Source of the DNA: Dehalococcoidales bacterium
GTDB taxonomy: Bacteria > Chloroflexota > Dehalococcoidia > Dehalococcoidales > RBG-16-60-22
NCBI GenBank assembly: GCA_030639445.1
Contig: DAOWCR010000015.1
Coordinates: 1 to 13,854, forward strand
DNA: 13,854 bases
Direction of reading: 5' to 3'
In this document: piece by piece, positions 5,835-13,683 of the stretch
Position numbering within the stretch: the stretch's first letter is position 1
Layout: each line of letters starts with the position of its first letter
Position numbers and translations under genes: made by a program
The notes under the pieces: model-generated
What the model saw: the letters and a program-made list of their open reading frames with translations, nothing else
Database searches by the model: none
Told to the model about the DNA's origin: nothing

Positions 5835-6590
5835 TTAAGCCTCAAATTCTACCTTGGCTGACCTTATCAGGTCGAGGTATCCGGTCTTGAGCCCCACTGT
5901 CTCCGAGACTTCGCGGTCCACCTCATAGGGCTCACCGATAAATATCTTGCCATATTCTTCCACCTCACCCCGGGTAGGGTCATCTTCACCGATGAACTTC
6001 TGCCTGGCCTCCACAATCCCGAGGTCGAAGGGGAGGGTGAAATAGAGGTCGGCAATCACCTTGTCGATGCCCAGTGCGTAGAGAGCATCCCAGTTGCCCG
6101 GAGTATCATTGTGGTACTTGCTGCTCGGCAGCAGCGAGAGCAGGTTCATTATGCTGAGATGGCCTCTCCCTCGGCAGGTCTTTAACGGCGCAACGGTTAT
6201 TAAGTAGTCGCTGGACAGAATCACGTTGGGCACCCAGAAAGTGGGCATCGCCAGGGGTTTGGGCAGGGGATTATCCACCTCGACGTAGATACAGTCCTTG
6301 ACATCCAGCGTCAATACCCGCGGGAAGCTATAACCCAGGGCCTGGTATATCGGATAGACCGGTCCTCCCCCGGGAGTCCCTTCCAGCAGCAGAATATCGG
6401 CGTCACTGACCTGCCGGATACCTTCTATTAACGCCGACAGCATGCTCGGGCTGGTGGTTACCGGGTACGGTGCCGGGTAAGCGGCGGCGGGTTTAATCAA
6501 AACACGGCGTGCCCGGGATATCACCGAGGGCGCTTTAAAAACAAATTCCGAAGCCTCAAATATCAAGTCTTTCTCCTCTATCTTCACCAC
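5835..6590 (-). CDS. DUF362 domain protein, last gene of the molybdenum-cofactor operon
   Basis: About 250 residues. The DUF362 core begins at RVLIKPAAAYPAP and continues through a segment ending DADILLLEG, a long central part with SDYLITVAPLKTC and HLSIMNLLSLLP, and a C-terminal region with GIDKVIADLYFTLPFDLGIVEA. The ferredoxin-like cysteine cluster carried by some DUF362 proteins is absent; only two cysteines remain. Function of the family is unsettled. The start is uncertain: GTG 6590 gives VVKIEEKDL at the N-terminus, TTG 6566 has the better ribosome-binding site (GAGGAG, 6 bases upstream), and TTG 6614 is also open. All options overlap the end of mobB (stop 6556), so translation is probably coupled. 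The stop converges on acyP. The position suggests, but does not prove, a link to molybdenum or tungsten cofactor use. Confidence 0.8.
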   Translation of the reverse strand: MVKIEEKDLIFEASEFVFKAPSVISRARRVLIKPAAAYPAPYPVTTSPSMLSALIEGIRQVSDADILLLEGTPGGGPVYPIYQALGYSFPRVLTLDVKDCIYVEVDNPLPKPLAMPTFWVPNVILSSDYLITVAPLKTCRGRGHLSIMNLLSLLPSSKYHNDTPGNWDALYALGIDKVIADLYFTLPFDLGIVEARQKFIGEDDPTRGEVEEYGKIFIGEPYEVDREVSETVGLKTGYLDLIRSAKVEFEA

Positions 6591-7080
6591 GCCGGGCCGG
6601 CAGCGTCCTCTCAATCAGGTCAGCTATCTTCCGGATTTCGCCTCTGGAGAACTGCGGCACGGCAACGTCCAGTTTCTCGTCGGTAACTACCGCCAGTAAC
6701 TGACCCGGTGGACTTACCAGCTCCTTGCCCTGCTCCTTGCGGTGGACTTCAATCTTGGGATGGTGACTCTGCTTGAAGCCTTCGGTCAGGATAAAGTCAC
6801 AGTCCGGGTCGATGAACCGGGATAGCTCCTGCGGCTCCAGGTCATGCTCCAGGTTCTTAAATACCGCCAGCTTATGCGGTGAAACGATGGCGGATACTTC
6901 GCTGCCCGCCCGGCTGAAGCGCCAGCTGTCCTTGTTCACCGTGTCAAGCTCAACGTCCTTGCTGGAATGCTTGATTACGGCCACTTTGTATCCCCGCTGC
7001 TTGATTTGGGCAATCAGGCCCTCCAGCAGGGTGGTTTTACCCGAGTCCGATTTTCCTACAATAGATATAATTGGCGGCAT
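6556..7080 (-). CDS. mobB: molybdopterin-guanine dinucleotide biosynthesis adaptor protein MobB
   Basis: A 174-residue P-loop GTPase. Walker A GKSDSGKTT covers residues 9-17 (G9, G14, K15, T16). The family pattern VAVIKHSSKD follows strand two, and the switch region DFILTEGFKQSHHPKIEVHRK is present in the second half. MobB binds GTP and helps MobA and MoeA make the guanine dinucleotide form of the molybdenum cofactor; it is not strictly essential in E. coli. Its start lies 5 bases after the moeA stop, and its end overlaps the DUF362 gene. Order and spacing place it in one mRNA with mobA and moeA. The C-terminal tail (ARRGEDRGERLDI) is charged and probably disordered. Confidence 0.95.
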   Translation of the reverse strand: MPPIISIVGKSDSGKTTLLEGLIAQIKQRGYKVAVIKHSSKDVELDTVNKDSWRFSRAGSEVSAIVSPHKLAVFKNLEHDLEPQELSRFIDPDCDFILTEGFKQSHHPKIEVHRKEQGKELVSPPGQLLAVVTDEKLDVAVPQFSRGEIRKIADLIERTLPARRGEDRGERLDI

Positions 7081-7085
7081 TTCAG

Positions 7086-8366
7086 CTATCCCGTGGCTAA
7101 ATTGCTAGATTCTTCATTCCAGTCCAGCATTATTACCTGGGCAATTTCTCCCGCCTTCACCTCGGCTCTGTCTTCCGGGACTATCACCAGTCCGTTGGCC
7201 AGGCTCATTGAAGTCAGGATGCCCGAACCCTGCGGGCCGGTTAAGCGGGCGTAGTATTTATCACCGCGCCGGGCCACTATCGCCCGGGTATAGACACGGC
7301 GCCCGTCGGTATTGATGACCGGTTCTTCTATCACCGCTTCCACCGTAGGTTTGGCGAGGCTCTTTTTCCCCATCATCTTGAAGATAGCCGGACGGGCGAC
7401 TAGCTCAAAGGTAACCATGGAGCTGACCGGATTACCGGGCAGTCGCAGGTGGGGAATATTGCGGCCGGCTCCCTTTTGGTCAGTCCCCTTAATGGTGCCG
7501 AAGGCCAGAGGTTTTCCCGGCTTCATGCGGACGGTCCAGAAGGAGATTTCCCCCTCTTTCGCCAGGACATCCTTTACTATATCGTAGTCCCCGGCCGAGA
7601 CGCCGCCGCTGGTTATCAGCATATCGGCATCCAGACCCCGGCGGAGTCCGGCTACCAGCGAGTCCTCGCTATCCAGAGCTATCCCCAGCAGTTTGGGAAT
7701 CCCGCCGTAGCGCCGGACCAGGGCGGACACGCTGTAAGTATTACTGTTGTATATCTTCCCCGGCGGCAGGGGCTGATTGATTTCCACCAGCTCGTTGCCG
7801 GTGGCCAGGATGGCCACCACCGGGCGACGGATAACCCTGACTTGGCTCTTCCCCAGGGAAGCCAGGACGCCGACTTCGGCCGGTCGGATAACGGTGCCTT
7901 TCTTCAGGACCAATGAGCCTCGGATGACATCTTCCCCCGCTCGGCGGATGTTAAGGCCAGCTTTGGTTTTACATAATATGCCGATTTCGTTATTGGCCGA
8001 CTTCTCTCGCCGGGCTTCATCGGTGTCCTCAAACCGGACCACGCTGTCAGCGCCTTTCGGTACCGGCGCCCCGGTCATAATACGGATGGCGGTGCCCGGT
8101 TTTACCTCCCGCTCGGAAATGGCGCCGGCAATGACCGTGTCAATGACGCGCAGGTATGCCGGAGACTTACTGCTGGCGCGGGCGGTGTCTCCGGCTTGAA
8201 TGGCATAGCCGTCCATGGCGGCATTGTCCAGCGGTGGGATATCAATGCTGGAGGATATGTCCTCGGCCAGGACCTGTCCCAGGGTGTCCAGAATGGGCAC
8301 CGGTTCCTCTTCCAGAATATTGACATAGCTGAGGATTTTCTCCAGCGCCTCCTCAACACTTATCAT
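7086..8366 (-). CDS. moeA: molybdopterin molybdenumtransferase MoeA
   Basis: A 426-residue protein of standard length. It inserts molybdate (or tungstate) into adenylylated molybdopterin. Motifs in order: the domain with DNAAMDGYA (47-55); TGNELVE (from T189); the MPT-binding TSGGVSAGDYD (252-262); MKPGKPLAFG; LPGNPVSS (from L309); and a C-terminal beta-barrel domain (about 345-410). All key blocks are present, so it looks active. The ATG at 8366 overlaps the end of mobA (stop 8353) by 14 bases, which implies translational coupling. The pathway genes moaA-E are not in the window, so molybdopterin itself must be made from elsewhere. Confidence 0.97.
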   Translation of the reverse strand: MISVEEALEKILSYVNILEEEPVPILDTLGQVLAEDISSSIDIPPLDNAAMDGYAIQAGDTARASSKSPAYLRVIDTVIAGAISEREVKPGTAIRIMTGAPVPKGADSVVRFEDTDEARREKSANNEIGILCKTKAGLNIRRAGEDVIRGSLVLKKGTVIRPAEVGVLASLGKSQVRVIRRPVVAILATGNELVEINQPLPPGKIYNSNTYSVSALVRRYGGIPKLLGIALDSEDSLVAGLRRGLDADMLITSGGVSAGDYDIVKDVLAKEGEISFWTVRMKPGKPLAFGTIKGTDQKGAGRNIPHLRLPGNPVSSMVTFELVARPAIFKMMGKKSLAKPTVEAVIEEPVINTDGRRVYTRAIVARRGDKYYARLTGPQGSGILTSMSLANGLVIVPEDRAEVKAGEIAQVIMLDWNEESSNLATG

Positions 8367-8973
8367 TACTTATATCTCCTCTGACCAGTTTCCTCGCCCT
8401 TTTCAAATCGGCCACAGTATTGACATTAAAAAAGCTCAGGTGCTCGGGGTCGAACTTTTCAATTTCCTCGACTTCAACATATCTGGTCTTCACCACGTGG
8501 AAAAGCTGGTTCACGCTCAGCCTATCCTGTTTCATCATCTGCTCTATAGGAGCCAGGCAGTTCCTGGTGTAAACGGCATGTAGCGGTTCCACCAGATTGC
8601 CCACTCGCGGCACCACGAGGTCGAAATCGGCCGAAAGCCGTATCATATAGCGCAGCAGAGAGCGGTTTAAAAAGGGCATATCTGAAGCGACGATAAGGTT
8701 ATAGCATGAAGTTGAAGTTGCTAAACCGGTATAGATGCCGCCCAGTGGGCCTTTGCCGGGATAAATATCGGTCACGGTAATTAGCTTCGGGTAATCGGTA
8801 AGCCCGGGAAAAGTTTGCTCACCAGCCGTAACGATGATAATTTCACTGCCGAGTGTTCCGGCGCAGGAAATTACCTGTTGCAACAGGTTTCGTTCGCCAA
8901 CCGTTTCAAAAATCTTATCATACCCCAGGCGCAGACTCTTGCCGCCGGCAAGAATAATACAGCTAACTTCCAA
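8353..8973 (-). CDS. mobA: molybdenum cofactor guanylyltransferase MobA
   Basis: A 206-residue nucleotidyltransferase that joins GMP from GTP to the molybdenum cofactor. The N-terminal nucleotide-binding motif is LAGGKSLRLGYDK (8-20); the usual RMG is RLG... here written LRLG. GPLGGI (75-80) and the metal-binding ASDMPF (96-101, D98) follow, then PLHAVY and a C-terminal FFNVNT block, all typical. The start is TTG at 8973, chosen because it gives the normal MobA N-terminus; the ribosome-binding site is weak. It heads the minus-strand operon mobA-moeA-mobB-DUF362 and is divergent from the hydrolase at 9126, so its promoter must lie within 8974-9125. Confidence 0.95.
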   Translation of the reverse strand: MEVSCIILAGGKSLRLGYDKIFETVGERNLLQQVISCAGTLGSEIIIVTAGEQTFPGLTDYPKLITVTDIYPGKGPLGGIYTGLATSTSCYNLIVASDMPFLNRSLLRYMIRLSADFDLVVPRVGNLVEPLHAVYTRNCLAPIEQMMKQDRLSVNQLFHVVKTRYVEVEEIEKFDPEHLSFFNVNTVADLKRARKLVRGDISNDKC

Positions 8974-9004
8974 TATTTTTATCTCAGTAGCCCTGTCCTC
9001 ACCC

Positions 9005-9031
9005 CCTATATTATTTTACCACGCCCGTCAA
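9005..9031 (-). promoter_or_regulatory. weak candidate promoter of the mobA operon
   Basis: On the minus strand TTGACG (9031-9026, five of six) is followed by TATAGG (9010-9005, four of six), with a short 15-base spacer. Overlapping AT-rich hexamers (AATATA, TAATAT) fit even more poorly by spacing. It lies about 32 bases upstream of the mobA start. The spacing is below optimum, so this call is tentative. Confidence 0.3.
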
Positions 9032-9067
9032 TAGTCCCCGAGCGAGACCGGGCAGACCCGGGTTCTA

Positions 9068-9097
9068 TTGCCTGGTGTTCCCAAAGGGTGGTATGAT
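9068..9097 (+). promoter_or_regulatory. candidate promoter of the alpha/beta hydrolase gene
   Basis: TTGCCT (9068-9073, four of six) and TATGAT (9092-9097, five of six) are separated by 18 bases. The expected transcript starts near 9104 and includes a GGTAACGGGG ribosome-binding region before the ATG at 9126. Confidence 0.45.
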
Positions 9098-9125
9098 CTC
9101 AAAATACCAGGTAACGGGGTGTATT

Positions 9126-9953
9126 ATGCCTGATATTCTGGCGAATGGCATACGTATCTACTATGAAGAACGGGGCACCGGCCCGGCTATGGTCTGGGCG
9201 CACGGGCTGGAAGGGACCTGGCGTGGCTGGGAAGCCACGATGGCCTATTTTCAAAACAGATATCGCGTCATCGCTTACGATGCCCGGGGCCACGGACGCT
9301 CTGAAATCCCGGACCGGCCGGAAGCCTACTCCCAGGAAATCATGGTACAGGACATGCGAGGCGTAATGGATGCCCTGGGCGTAGTTCAGGCGATAGTTGG
9401 GGGGCATTCCATGGGCGCCAACGTGGCCCTCAACTTGGCCCTCCGGTATCCGGAGCGGTGCCTCGGCCTTATTCCGGTGGGCATAGGGTCCGGCTCCTCA
9501 GACCAGCCGTGGTGGCGGGATTGGTGGGGCGCGCTGGCCGACCTGGCGGAACAACAGGGGATGGCGGCCTATTTCGAGGAGATGAAGAAGCTACCGGCGT
9601 GGGGCAGCGCTTTTGCCGACCCGAAAACAGGCAAGCAGGTCACCGGGGAAACGCTTAATAGCTCACCAAAGGGGATAGCTTATACCATACGAGGAGTACA
9701 GAGAGAACGCCTCCCCATCTTCCAGCTGGCGTCCAAATTAGAGAAGTTACCGGTGGAGACACTGGTGGTGCTGAGCGAGGAGGACACTCCGGTGGTGGAG
9801 TGCTCACAATTCATCGTCCAGCGCGTGCCCAGAGCTAGCTTAGAGATTATACCGGCGAAAAGCCACTGGACCCACCTGGAAGCGCCGGAAAAATTTTTGG
9901 CGGCGGTGGACCGCTTCGTCAGCCGGCTGGCGGTGGGCAAGCCGGCCAATTAA
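9126..9953 (+). CDS. alpha/beta-fold hydrolase, substrate unknown
   Basis: A 275-residue single-domain hydrolase. HG of the oxyanion region is at 26-27 (WAHGLEG). The nucleophile elbow GHSMGA places S95. The likely acid is D220 (VLSEEDTP) and the base is H247 in SHWTHLEAPE, so the Ser-Asp-His triad is complete. YDARGHGRSE (51-60) is the classic strand-four loop. A tryptophan-rich lid segment (PWWRDWWGALAD, about 128-139) covers the active site in this superfamily. Haloperoxidase-like, esterase, or C-C bond hydrolase roles cannot be told apart from sequence. No signal peptide is present, so it is cytoplasmic. ATG 9126 is preferred to the upstream GTG 9075 because it gives the usual short N-terminus and follows a GGGG-type ribosome-binding site. 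It ends 12 bases from the convergent pepA stop. Confidence 0.92.
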   Translation: MPDILANGIRIYYEERGTGPAMVWAHGLEGTWRGWEATMAYFQNRYRVIAYDARGHGRSEIPDRPEAYSQEIMVQDMRGVMDALGVVQAIVGGHSMGANVALNLALRYPERCLGLIPVGIGSGSSDQPWWRDWWGALADLAEQQGMAAYFEEMKKLPAWGSAFADPKTGKQVTGETLNSSPKGIAYTIRGVQRERLPIFQLASKLEKLPVETLVVLSEEDTPVVECSQFIVQRVPRASLEIIPAKSHWTHLEAPEKFLAAVDRFVSRLAVGKPAN

Positions 9954-9965
9954 GTTAAGTTTCGG

Positions 9966-11468
9966 CTACCGTTTGGCGAGAGCCAGGACCAGATTTACCA
10001 GGGTGCGGGCCGGCACCCCGGTGGCGCCTTTTACCAGGTGGGCTTTTTCCTTGTCGCTCAGGCTGGTGCCGGCAATATCCAGGTGCACCCAGGGAGTGTC
10101 CCCGGCGAACTCGGCCAGAAACTGGGCCGCGGTGATAGCGCCGGCGCCTCTGCCGCCGACATTCTTGATGTCCGCCACGTCACTTTTGTTCTGCTCTTTG
10201 TATTCGTCGTACATCGGCATCTGCCAGATAAGCTCTCCGGCCTCATTCCCGGCGGCAATCACTTTATCCACCAGTGCTTGGCGGTTGGTGAAAGCGCCGG
10301 TGCAGACCTTGCCCAGTGCGATGATACAGGCCCCGGTCAGCGTGGCCGCATCAACGATATATTTGACGCCGAGCTTTTTGGCGTAGTCCAGAGCATCGGC
10401 CAGGACGAGCCGTCCTTCCGCATCCGTGGAGATAATCTCGATAGTCTTGCCGCCCATGGCGGTCAGGATGTCACCCGGCTTCAGGGCGTTGCCATCGGGC
10501 AGGTTTTCCGTGGCCGGAATAATCGCCACCACGTTAATCTTCGGCTTGAGCCGGGCAATAGCGGTGATGGCGGCCATGACCGCTGCCCCGCCGGCCATAT
10601 CCCCCTTCATATCTTCCATTTTCTCTGCAGGCTTTATGGAGATGCCTCCGGAATCAAAGGTTATTCCCTTGCCGATCAGGGCCACGCCGGGTTCTTTGGT
10701 GCGGCTTCCTTTATAGTGGAGAACGATGAATTTCGGCGGCTGCCGGCTCCCCTGGGCGACCCCCAGCATGGCCCCCATCCCCAGTTCCGCCATCTGCTCC
10801 CGCTCCAGAACGCTGATTTCAAGTCCGTGGTTCCGGGCCAGCTTGGTGGCCGTCTCCGCCAGGCGGGTGGGGGTCATATAGTTGGCCGGCTCGTTGACCA
10901 TATCGCGAGCCAGGTTGGCGGCCTCGGCCAGTATCTCACCTTTCCGGGCACCTTTTTCCAGGCGGGGTTTTACCCGGTCGCTGCCGACGATTGTGAGTTG
11001 CTTGATTTCACCGGGCTTCTCTTTCTGGCTGGTGATATGCTTGCGGAAAGAATAAAGGCCGAGCAAGACGCCCTCGGCCACGGCCTGCGCCGCCGCTTCT
11101 GGGCTGAGGCCGTTTATGCCGGCTCCCTGGGCGATGGTCGCCACGCTGGTTACCCCTTTCGGCCGCAGCGCCCGGCAGGTCTCGGCCACGGCTCCCCGCA
11201 CCTTATTCGGGGACAGTTCTGCTTTTTTGCCCAGGCCGGCCACCACCACGCGGTCGGCCGGCAGTTTTCCCAGGCTGTGCACCACGGTAACTTCGTTGAG
11301 CTTACCTTTTATCTCGCCCTGTCGGACTAACTGTGAGATAGCCCCGTCCAGAGCTTTATCCAGCGCCGCGATGTCGCCATCGAGCTTCCTCCTCCCCGTG
11401 AAAAAATTCACGATGATAGCGTCCGCTTTAACTTTGGTGATATCGCCGGCAATGACCTTAATCTCCAT
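9966..11468 (-). CDS. pepA: cytosol (leucyl) aminopeptidase, M17 family
   Basis: A 500-residue protein of normal length that removes N-terminal residues from peptides in the cytoplasm, as a two-metal hexamer. The metal and catalytic residues are all present: K267, D272, K279, D290, D349, E351 and R353. They are uniformly offset by three from E. coli PepA. The PROSITE-type signature STDAEGRL spans 347-354. An N-terminal macro-like domain fills about 1-165. ATG 11468 is chosen over the longer open frame to 11549 because AAGGAG lies 8 bases upstream and MEIKVIAGDI is a typical start. It lies 13 bases after the kinase stop and is probably cotranscribed with it. In E. coli PepA also binds DNA; nothing here tests that. 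Confidence 0.97.
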   Translation of the reverse strand: MEIKVIAGDITKVKADAIIVNFFTGRRKLDGDIAALDKALDGAISQLVRQGEIKGKLNEVTVVHSLGKLPADRVVVAGLGKKAELSPNKVRGAVAETCRALRPKGVTSVATIAQGAGINGLSPEAAAQAVAEGVLLGLYSFRKHITSQKEKPGEIKQLTIVGSDRVKPRLEKGARKGEILAEAANLARDMVNEPANYMTPTRLAETATKLARNHGLEISVLEREQMAELGMGAMLGVAQGSRQPPKFIVLHYKGSRTKEPGVALIGKGITFDSGGISIKPAEKMEDMKGDMAGGAAVMAAITAIARLKPKINVVAIIPATENLPDGNALKPGDILTAMGGKTIEIISTDAEGRLVLADALDYAKKLGVKYIVDAATLTGACIIALGKVCTGAFTNRQALVDKVIAAGNEAGELIWQMPMYDEYKEQNKSDVADIKNVGGRGAGAITAAQFLAEFAGDTPWVHLDIAGTSLSDKEKAHLVKGATGVPARTLVNLVLALAKR

Positions 11469-11481
11469 CTTTAATCTCCTT

Positions 11482-12069
11482 TCACCGGTTCGCTTCTCTG
11501 ATGACTTTATCCAGAACGGGAGTGATGTCCCGGGACGTATCCACGGCAAAGTGATTACGGCGGATGGGCTGGACGGTGGGCTTCATTTTCTGGAACACGT
11601 CCCAGTCCGCCTCCGAGTGGCCGGCGGAATTCGCCTTTTTTGCCCTGGCGTGGAGTCGTTGCTGGACGACCTCCGGTGGCGCCTCCACCCGCACCAGGAC
11701 CAGCCTGGCGCTCAGGCGGTCAGCAATATAGTACAGGCGCTCACGGTAGCGCTCGGACAGATTGGTCGCATCCAGGATAAGGGGTATCCCTTTTTTCAGT
11801 AGTCCTTCGATGAGATGGTGGATGGTCTGAAAAAGGTGGGAGCTCTCCGGCAAACTGTAAGTCGGCCTGGGAAAGAGAGCTTTGCGCAGGGCGTCGCTTT
11901 CCAGGATAACGAACGGCATCCTTTCGGCCAGCTGGCTGCAGAAATGGGATTTTCCGGTCCCGGGCAGACCGCTAACGACAATGAAGGCCGGTTTTACTAC
12001 CGGGTCGGGAAGCGGCCCTAATTTTTCCGCTAACCGCTGGGCATCGGAGACAACCTGAGGCTGTGTCAC
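11482..12069 (-). CDS. small P-loop kinase (AAA_33 / zeta-toxin-like fold), unknown substrate
   Basis: A 195-residue predicted ATP-binding kinase. Walker A GLPGTGKS covers 34-41. LILDATNL (about 97-104) is the Walker-B-like strand, and RYRERLYYIADRL begins the lid helix. A strand with LVLVRVEAPPEVVQQRL follows, which in this fold carries the arginine-rich lid (RLHARAKK). Relatives phosphorylate nucleotides, sugars or peptidoglycan precursors, or are uncharacterised predicted kinases; no antitoxin partner is next to it, so a toxin role is not supported. The start is GTG at 12069; the nearest AAGG is only 1 base away, too close to act as a normal ribosome-binding site, and a TATAAT box ends 6 bases upstream. 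It precedes pepA. Confidence 0.85.
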   Translation of the reverse strand: MTQPQVVSDAQRLAEKLGPLPDPVVKPAFIVVSGLPGTGKSHFCSQLAERMPFVILESDALRKALFPRPTYSLPESSHLFQTIHHLIEGLLKKGIPLILDATNLSERYRERLYYIADRLSARLVLVRVEAPPEVVQQRLHARAKKANSAGHSEADWDVFQKMKPTVQPIRRNHFAVDTSRDITPVLDKVIREANR

Positions 12070-12075
12070 ACCTTG

Positions 12076-12081
12076 ATTATA
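12076..12081 (-). promoter_or_regulatory. -10 box immediately before the kinase gene (possible leaderless transcript)
   Basis: A perfect TATAAT on the minus strand ends 6 bases before the GTG at 12069, so transcription would begin at or within a base or two of the start codon. The -35 region (TGGCGG at 17 bases) is poor. If used, it gives the kinase-pepA pair its own promoter, separate from degV-plsY. Confidence 0.45.
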
Positions 12082-12138
12082 GACTGTTTTTCGCCATTCC
12101 GCCAGATGGTCAGCCGGAGTTAGGCCGCGACTGCTTTT

Positions 12139-12783
12139 TTAACGGGTTTTTTTGGACTGCCAGAAGTGATGGTCTCTATCGAAGATCAGGTTCTTTTTAT
12201 CGGTATTCGCCATCGCGGTCCGGGTGCCGGGCAGGGACCGGACAAGGAGAAACAGGGCGAGCACCAGGGAGTAAGTGATTAACATGCCGGAATTATCTGG
12301 TTGCCAGCTGGTGAGCCAGATAATCAGGGGCAGGAAAGCCAGTCCGACGGCGATGGCCAGCCGGAAGTTGCTGGTAATAACGACGACGGCGACGATTATC
12401 ACCAGGCTGATGGCGAATTCACCGGGAACCAGGGCCAGGAGCACTCCCAGCGTGGTGGCCGCCCCTTTGCCCCCCCGGAATTTCAGGAAAACGGGCCAGT
12501 TGTGCCCGGCCACGGCGGCCAAGCCGGCCACGAATAGCCATAGCAACGGTAGCTCCAGCCAGAGGCCGATAAGCACGGCGGCGGAACCCTTGGCGATGTC
12601 CGCAATGAGAACGACTAGACCGGGCAATAATCCTATTTCACGGATGACATTCAGGGCGCCCATGTTGCCGCCGCCTACCTGTCGGATATCAACCCCTTTT
12701 TTCAGGCGGCCGCCGATGTAAGCACAGGGGATGGCGCCCAGCAGGTAACCGATGGCCGTGGCGATAACTACATTAAATACCAT
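12139..12783 (-). CDS. plsY: acyl-phosphate:glycerol-3-phosphate acyltransferase PlsY
   Basis: A 214-residue integral membrane enzyme that transfers an acyl group from acyl phosphate to glycerol 3-phosphate, giving lysophosphatidic acid. The three conserved blocks are visible: SIPCAYI-type start (here GAIPCAYIGG, 16-25), GGGNMGALN (37-45; usual form GSGNIGATN), and GHNWPVFLKFRGGKGAAT (93-110). About five hydrophobic helices are spread over 1-190. The C-terminus after about 195 is a polar tail (DRDHHFWQSKKTR). ATG 12783 has GGAG 9 bases upstream. It lies 39 bases after degV, and the two are functionally related. It is followed by 69 bases and then the kinase gene with its own -10 box. Confidence 0.96.
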   Translation of the reverse strand: MVFNVVIATAIGYLLGAIPCAYIGGRLKKGVDIRQVGGGNMGALNVIREIGLLPGLVVLIADIAKGSAAVLIGLWLELPLLWLFVAGLAAVAGHNWPVFLKFRGGKGAATTLGVLLALVPGEFAISLVIIVAVVVITSNFRLAIAVGLAFLPLIIWLTSWQPDNSGMLITYSLVLALFLLVRSLPGTRTAMANTDKKNLIFDRDHHFWQSKKTR

Positions 12784-12822
12784 TTGGCAACTCTCCGGTT
12801 AAGCAGCTGTTTTCTTTCCGTC

Positions 12823-13671
12823 TCAAGTATGGAAAGCGAGACCGATGGTGCCGGTGCCGCAGGCGTAACCCATTATCGGGCTGAACTCGGCGAGCCACAG
12901 CTCGACGCAGTTGAATTCATCGGCTACCCGTTCCTTTAGCTTTTCGGCTTCGTCCCGGGCATAAGCGTGCGTCACGGCCATATGCACCGGCCTTTTGCCC
13001 ACTTTATCTCTCACCGTTTGCAGGATGTGCTCTATGCCGTGTTTCCGGTTTCTCACCGCGCTGAGAAAATGCACGGCCCCGGAGATGGTAAGAATGGGCC
13101 GGATATTAAGTATGGAGCCTACCTGGGAGGCAATTTTGGGTATGCGGCCGGAGCGGTAAACATGACGGATGGTATCCAGGAGGAGAATACAGTCGACTTT
13201 GTCCCTCATTTCCTCGGCGGCGCCTATCACCTCATCCAGGTTTTTCCCTGCCGCGGCGGCCCGGGCGGCGGCCAGAGCCACGAACCCTTCGGCCGGGGTG
13301 GCCGTCCGGGAGTCCAGCACCTCTATGGAGGTCCGGGGAAGCTCGGTTCTGAGCAGCTCTTTCGCCTCCAGGGCAACGTTGTAGGTGGTACTGAGCTGGA
13401 TGGAAAGAGTAACGCAAAGGATGTTACCGGCCCGCTGGCTGGCGGCACGGTAGGCCTTGAGGCAGTCTTCGGGTGAGGCGGCGGATGTTTTGAAGGATTC
13501 CGGGTCCTGTAAGAATAGCTCATACGCCTCGGATGGGGTGACGTCTACCCAGTCCCGGTAGAGCTTGCCCCCGGCGTAAAAATTTAACGGGATAATCTCA
13601 ATCCCGTACTGCTCGACCAGTTCCCTGGTGAGGCACGCAATGCTGTCGGTGACAACGGCTACCCTTTGCAT
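12823..13671 (-). CDS. DegV family (FakB-type) fatty-acid-binding protein
   Basis: A 282-residue protein of standard length. Blocks in order: VTDSIACL (7-14), FKTSAASPEDCLKAY (60-74, with T62/S63 that contact the carboxylate in this family), the loop around LSIQLSTTYNVA (89-100), DSRTATPAEGF (120-130), DTIRHVYRSGRIPK (166-179) and a C-terminal SPIMGYACGTGTIG (264-277). Family members bind a fatty acid for FakA-type kinases, which make acyl phosphate for PlsY. Odd point: in the usual GTHxGPG motif the His position is Ala270 here. ATG 13671 is preferred to 13680 because AGGGG lies 9 bases upstream and MQRVAVVTDS is the usual N-terminus. A FakA-type kinase gene is not in the window. Confidence 0.93.
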   Translation of the reverse strand: MQRVAVVTDSIACLTRELVEQYGIEIIPLNFYAGGKLYRDWVDVTPSEAYELFLQDPESFKTSAASPEDCLKAYRAASQRAGNILCVTLSIQLSTTYNVALEAKELLRTELPRTSIEVLDSRTATPAEGFVALAAARAAAAGKNLDEVIGAAEEMRDKVDCILLLDTIRHVYRSGRIPKIASQVGSILNIRPILTISGAVHFLSAVRNRKHGIEHILQTVRDKVGKRPVHMAVTHAYARDEAEKLKERVADEFNCVELWLAEFSPIMGYACGTGTIGLAFHT

Positions 13672-13683
13672 CGGCATCATCCC

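Noticed and set aside
9075..9953. Longer hydrolase starting at GTG 9075
   Set aside because: The extra 17 residues do not belong to the fold, would overlap the candidate -10 box, and ATG 9126 has a better ribosome-binding region and a typical N-terminus.
10038..11330. 430-codon plus-strand open frame across the aminopeptidase region
   Set aside because: It is antisense to pepA, whose active-site residues are all intact. The frame has no recognisable motif and is a by-product of GC-rich codon use.
11466..11549. N-terminal extension of pepA to 11549
   Set aside because: It would overlap the kinase gene, and ATG 11468 has a strong AAGGAG at ideal spacing plus the normal family N-terminus.
11482..12069. 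Zeta-type toxin of a toxin-antitoxin pair
   Set aside because: The P-loop kinase fold fits, but the neighbours are plsY and pepA and there is no small antitoxin frame on either side.
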